Source: Shewanella schlegeliana (GTDB lineage: Bacteria > Pseudomonadota > Gammaproteobacteria > Enterobacterales > Shewanellaceae). Taken from it: a DNA stretch of 64,000 nucleotides. The position numbers and the translations under genes are program-made. The DNA lies in assembly GCF_016765635.1 (NCBI RefSeq), contig NZ_JAESVD010000016.1, positions 1 to 64,000 of the forward strand. The letters are read 5' to 3'. Positions 61,176 to 64,000 of this stretch are shown here, piece after piece (within the stretch, counting starts at the first letter, position 1; the number at the start of each line of letters is the position of its first letter). The notes beneath the pieces were generated by a model, which saw only the letters and a list, made by a program, of their open reading frames with translations, did not search any database and was not told the DNA's origin.

Positions 61176-64000
61176 ATGCGATTAAACCGCAAAACAGACC
61201 AAGCTGTCACAAGTGATAAGGCAGTATTAGGTCTAAACCGTCGCCAATTCCTCAAGTCCGCGAGTCTCGCGACAGGTGGTATTGCAGCGGCATCTATGCT
61301 TGGCGCAGGTATGATGCGTAAAGCAGAAGCTAAAGATATTCCCCACGACGCCCCCACCGAAACTAAACGTACTATCTGTTCTCACTGTTCTGTAGGTTGT
61401 GGTGTTTATGCCGGAGTTCAAAACGGCGTATGGACAACTCAGGAACCAGCATTTGATCACCCATTTAACGCGGGTGGACACTGTGCAAAAGGTGCGGCCT
61501 TACGTGAACATGGTCACGGTGAAAAGCGTCTTAAGTATCCAATGAAGTTAGAAGGCGGCAAGTGGAAGCGTCTTTCATGGGATCAAGCGATTGAAGAAGT
61601 GGGTCAACAAGCACTAGATATTCGTAAAGAATCGGGTCCAGACTCTGTATTCTTCATGGGTAGTGCAAAGTTCTCTAACGAACAAGCATATATGTACCGC
61701 AAATTTGCGGCAATGTGGGGCACGAACAATGTCGACCACTCAGCACGTATTTGTCACTCTACCACTGTAGCCGGTGTTGCAAACACTTGGGGCTATGGTG
61801 CGCAAACCAACTCTTTCAACGACATTCGCAATGCAAAGGCGATGATGTTCATCGGCTCAAACCCTTGTGAAGCTCACCCTGTTGCTATGCAACATATTTT
61901 GATTGGTAAAGAGCGCGGCGCAAAAATTATTGTTGTCGACCCTCGTTTCACCCGAACTGCAGCTAAGTCTGATGAGTTCGTGCATATTCGTCCTGGTACG
62001 GATATTCCTTTCATTTATGGTTTGTTATGGCACATCTTCGAAAACGGTTGGGAAGATCAAACCTTTATCGATCAACGTGTATACGGCATGGAACGTATTC
62101 GCGAAGAAGTGAAGAAGTATCATCCTGCTGAAGTTGCCAATATTGTTGGCGCAACCGAAGAGCAAATGCGTCGCGTTGCTAAGTTACTTGCTGAAACTAA
62201 GCCAGGCACTATCGTTTGGTGTATGGGTGGTACTCAACACCACGTAGGTAATGCTAACACACGTGCATACTGTATCCTGCAGCTAGCCTTAGGTAACATG
62301 GGTGTATCTGGTGGTGGTACTAACATCTTCCGTGGTCACGATAACGTACAGGGTGCAACAGACTTTGGTCTATTGTTCGATACCCTACCTGGTTACTATG
62401 GTCTTAAGACAGGATCTTGGAAGCACTGGTGTAACGTTTGGGACTTGGATTACGAGTGGGTTAAAGGCCGCTTCGACCAAGAGCCGCGTCTAGGCCAAGA
62501 TCCAATGACTTCAACGGGTATTCCGTGTTCTCGTTGGCACGATGGTGTACTTGAAGACAAGTCTAAGATTGCTCAGAAAGATAATATCCATATGGCTTTC
62601 TTCTGGGGTCAATCAGTTAACACCGAAACTCGTGGTCGTGAAGTGCGTGAAGCATTGAACAAGATGAAAACTGTTGTTGTTGTGGATCCATTCCCAACCA
62701 TGGCGGGTGTCATGCACGAGCGTACTGATGGTGTTTACCTGTTACCTGCATGTACGCAGTTTGAAACCTACGGTTCAGTATCAGCGTCTAACCGTTCACT
62801 ACAATGGCGTACCAAGGTTATCGAACCGCTATTTGAGTCTAAGCCTGACCATGTGATCATGTACAAGCTAGCCAAGAAGTGGGGCATCGATAAAGAGTTC
62901 TTCAAGCATATTAAGGTTAATGGCGAAGAGCCGTTGATTGAAGATATTACTCGCGAATTTAACCGCGGCATGTGGACTATTGGTTATACAGGCCAGAGCC
63001 CTGAGCGTTTGAAGATGCACCAAGAAAACTGGGGCACTTTCGATATCCAATCACTTGAAGCGCCAGGTGGTCCTGCTAAAGGCGAGACTTATGGTCTACC
63101 TTGGCCATGTTGGGGTACGCCTGAGTTTAAGCACCCAGGTACCCAGATCCTGTATCGTACCGGCCGTGAAGTGATGAATGGTGGCGGTAACTTCCGTGCT
63201 CGTTATGGTGTTGAACATGACGGCGTTAATATCTTGGCTGAAGGTTCTTACTCTAAGGGCAGTGAAATCAAAGATGGTTACCCAGAGTTTACCGACAAGA
63301 TGCTGAAGCAGCTTGGCTGGTGGGATGACCTTACTGCTGAAGAGAAAGTTGCTGCTGAAGGTAAGAACTGGAAGACAGATATCTCTGGTGGTATTCAGCG
63401 AGTAGCGATTAAGCATGGTTGTATACCATACGGTAATGCGAAAGCACGTTGTATCGTTTGGAACTTCCCTGATGATATTCCATTGCACCGTGAGCCGTTA
63501 TATACGCCTCGCCGTGATTTGGTTGCTAAGTACCCAACATACGAAGACCGCATGGTTGCACGTCTACCTACCCTGTATAAGACTATTCAGGAGAAGGACT
63601 TCGCTAAAGATTTCCCACTCATTATTACGACTGGACGTTTGGTTGAGTATGAAGGTGGTGGTGAAGAAACGCGTTCTAACCCATGGCTTGCTGAGCTGCA
63701 GCAAGAGATGTTTATCGAGATCAATCCAGCAGATGCTGCCGATCGCGGTATTCGTGATGGTGATAACGTGTTCGTTCATAGCCCTGAAGGTGCAAAAATC
63801 ACCGTTAAGGCTATGGTCATTCCACGAGTTATACCAGGTGAATGTTTCATGCCATATCACTTCGCAGGTGTATTTGAAGGCAAGAGCCTAGCAAAGAACT
63901 ACCCAGAAGGCACAGTTCCTTATGTTATTGGCGAAGCTGCTAATACAGTAATGACCTATGGTTATGATGTTGTGACACAGATGCAAGAGACGAAAGCGAG
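61176..64000 (+). CDS. fdhA: Formate dehydrogenase alpha subunit, molybdopterin-dependent (3' end beyond window)
   Basis: Oxidises formate to CO2 at a bis-MGD molybdenum or tungsten site, exported folded by the Tat system. The frame stays open for 941 codons to the window edge. NRRQFLKSASLATGG (21-35) is the Tat leader. Cys68, 71, 75 and 103 bind the proximal 4Fe-4S cluster. The metal ligand is Cys193 in SARICHSTTVAGVANTWG, a TGT codon where E. coli FdnG has selenocysteine, so no SECIS is needed. GSNPCEAHP and FEINPADAADRGIRDGD-like segments follow in the molybdopterin domains. The ATG follows AAAGGAGAG. The start, 18 bp after the Tat-leader gene, shows one operon. Confidence 0.93.
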   Translation, partial: MRLNRKTDQAVTSDKAVLGLNRRQFLKSASLATGGIAAASMLGAGMMRKAEAKDIPHDAPTETKRTICSHCSVGCGVYAGVQNGVWTTQEPAFDHPFNAGGHCAKGAALREHGHGEKRLKYPMKLEGGKWKRLSWDQAIEEVGQQALDIRKESGPDSVFFMGSAKFSNEQAYMYRKFAAMWGTNNVDHSARICHSTTVAGVANTWGYGAQTNSFNDIRNAKAMMFIGSNPCEAHPVAMQHILIGKERGAKIIVVDPRFTRTAAKSDEFVHIRPGTDIPFIYGLLWHIFENGWEDQTFIDQRVYGMERIREEVKKYHPAEVANIVGATEEQMRRVAKLLAETKPGTIVWCMGGTQHHVGNANTRAYCILQLALGNMGVSGGGTNIFRGHDNVQGATDFGLLFDTLPGYYGLKTGSWKHWCNVWDLDYEWVKGRFDQEPRLGQDPMTSTGIPCSRWHDGVLEDKSKIAQKDNIHMAFFWGQSVNTETRGREVREALNKMKTVVVVDPFPTMAGVMHERTDGVYLLPACTQFETYGSVSASNRSLQWRTKVIEPLFESKPDHVIMYKLAKKWGIDKEFFKHIKVNGEEPLIEDITREFNRGMWTIGYTGQSPERLKMHQENWGTFDIQSLEAPGGPAKGETYGLPWPCWGTPEFKHPGTQILYRTGREVMNGGGNFRARYGVEHDGVNILAEGSYSKGSEIKDGYPEFTDKMLKQLGWWDDLTAEEKVAAEGKNWKTDISGGIQRVAIKHGCIPYGNAKARCIVWNFPDDIPLHREPLYTPRRDLVAKYPTYEDRMVARLPTLYKTIQEKDFAKDFPLIITTGRLVEYEGGGEETRSNPWLAELQQEMFIEINPADAADRGIRDGDNVFVHSPEGAKITVKAMVIPRVIPGECFMPYHFAGVFEGKSLAKNYPEGTVPYVIGEAANTVMTYGYDVVTQMQETKA

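Noticed and set aside
61746..61760. Possible selenocysteine site in FdhA
   Set aside because: The codon is TGT (Cys193), not TGA, and the frame is open throughout.

Overview
The window looks like a chromosomal segment of a marine gamma-proteobacterium of the genus Shewanella. This is inferred from gene content and order: the gpmM-envC-ctp-yibQ block facing yibN-secB-gpsA, a hutI/hutC-hutU-hutH locus, and a formate dehydrogenase cluster with DUF3305/DUF3306, TorD-like and Tat-leader genes. No phage, integrase, transposase or CRISPR array was seen.

Layout. 1-630: the end of an rRNA operon (5S rRNA, an intact tRNA-Asp, then a second tRNA-Asp broken by three foreign pieces). 850-8970: a YkgJ-like protein and NsrR, then yibQ, an S41 protease, envC and gpmM on the minus strand, and yibN, secB and gpsA on the plus strand. 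9040-9270: a 62-bp tandem repeat. 9339-13692: a YhiN-type flavoprotein and an HlyD/ABC-2 exporter. 13.7-18 kb: a 48-codon small gene, an NlpC/P60 lipoprotein, a pair of outer-membrane proteins and mog, whose 3' end and hairpin are amplified fourfold. 18.6-22.7 kb: a five-gene minus-strand operon (hydrolase, NatAB-like ABC transporter, two small membrane proteins). 23.2-31.1 kb: acyl-CoA ligase, thioesterases, a metallopeptidase, mtnC, a Sel1 protein and a degenerate esterase-TPR protein. 31.2-33.3 kb: an MltC-like transglycosylase and a 1-kb gene-free, repeat-rich gap. 33.3-38.8 kb: histidine utilisation with a HutC-type operator. 38.8-55 kb: envelope and housekeeping genes, including an MscS channel, LysE, MarC, a His-tailed ZIP-like protein, a GH63 enzyme, an M6 protease with a GlyGly-CTERM tail, ubiC and rlmF. 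55-64 kb: formate metabolism (HTH/binding-protein regulator, fdhD, DUF3305, DUF3306, polyferredoxin, TorD-like chaperone, Tat-leader protein, and the Cys-type formate dehydrogenase alpha subunit, cut by the window end).

How genes work together. EnvC and the S41 protease act in cell-envelope maintenance. HutU, HutH and HutI carry out successive steps of histidine degradation under HutC. FdhD, the TorD-like chaperone and Mog supply or insert the molybdenum cofactor used by the formate dehydrogenase. An FNR-like site precedes the DUF3305 gene and points to anaerobic control.

The most unusual signal is non-coding. There is a family of short palindromes with an invariant ATCCAT/ATGGAT centre and covarying arms. 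They cluster in the gap at 32.5-33.1 kb, occur in the repeat downstream of gpsA, and lie inside a piece inserted in the broken tRNA-Asp. Other points of note are a MITE-like element filling the gpmM-envC junction, the mog 3' tandem array, and two small genes of 48 and 23 codons with good translation signals.
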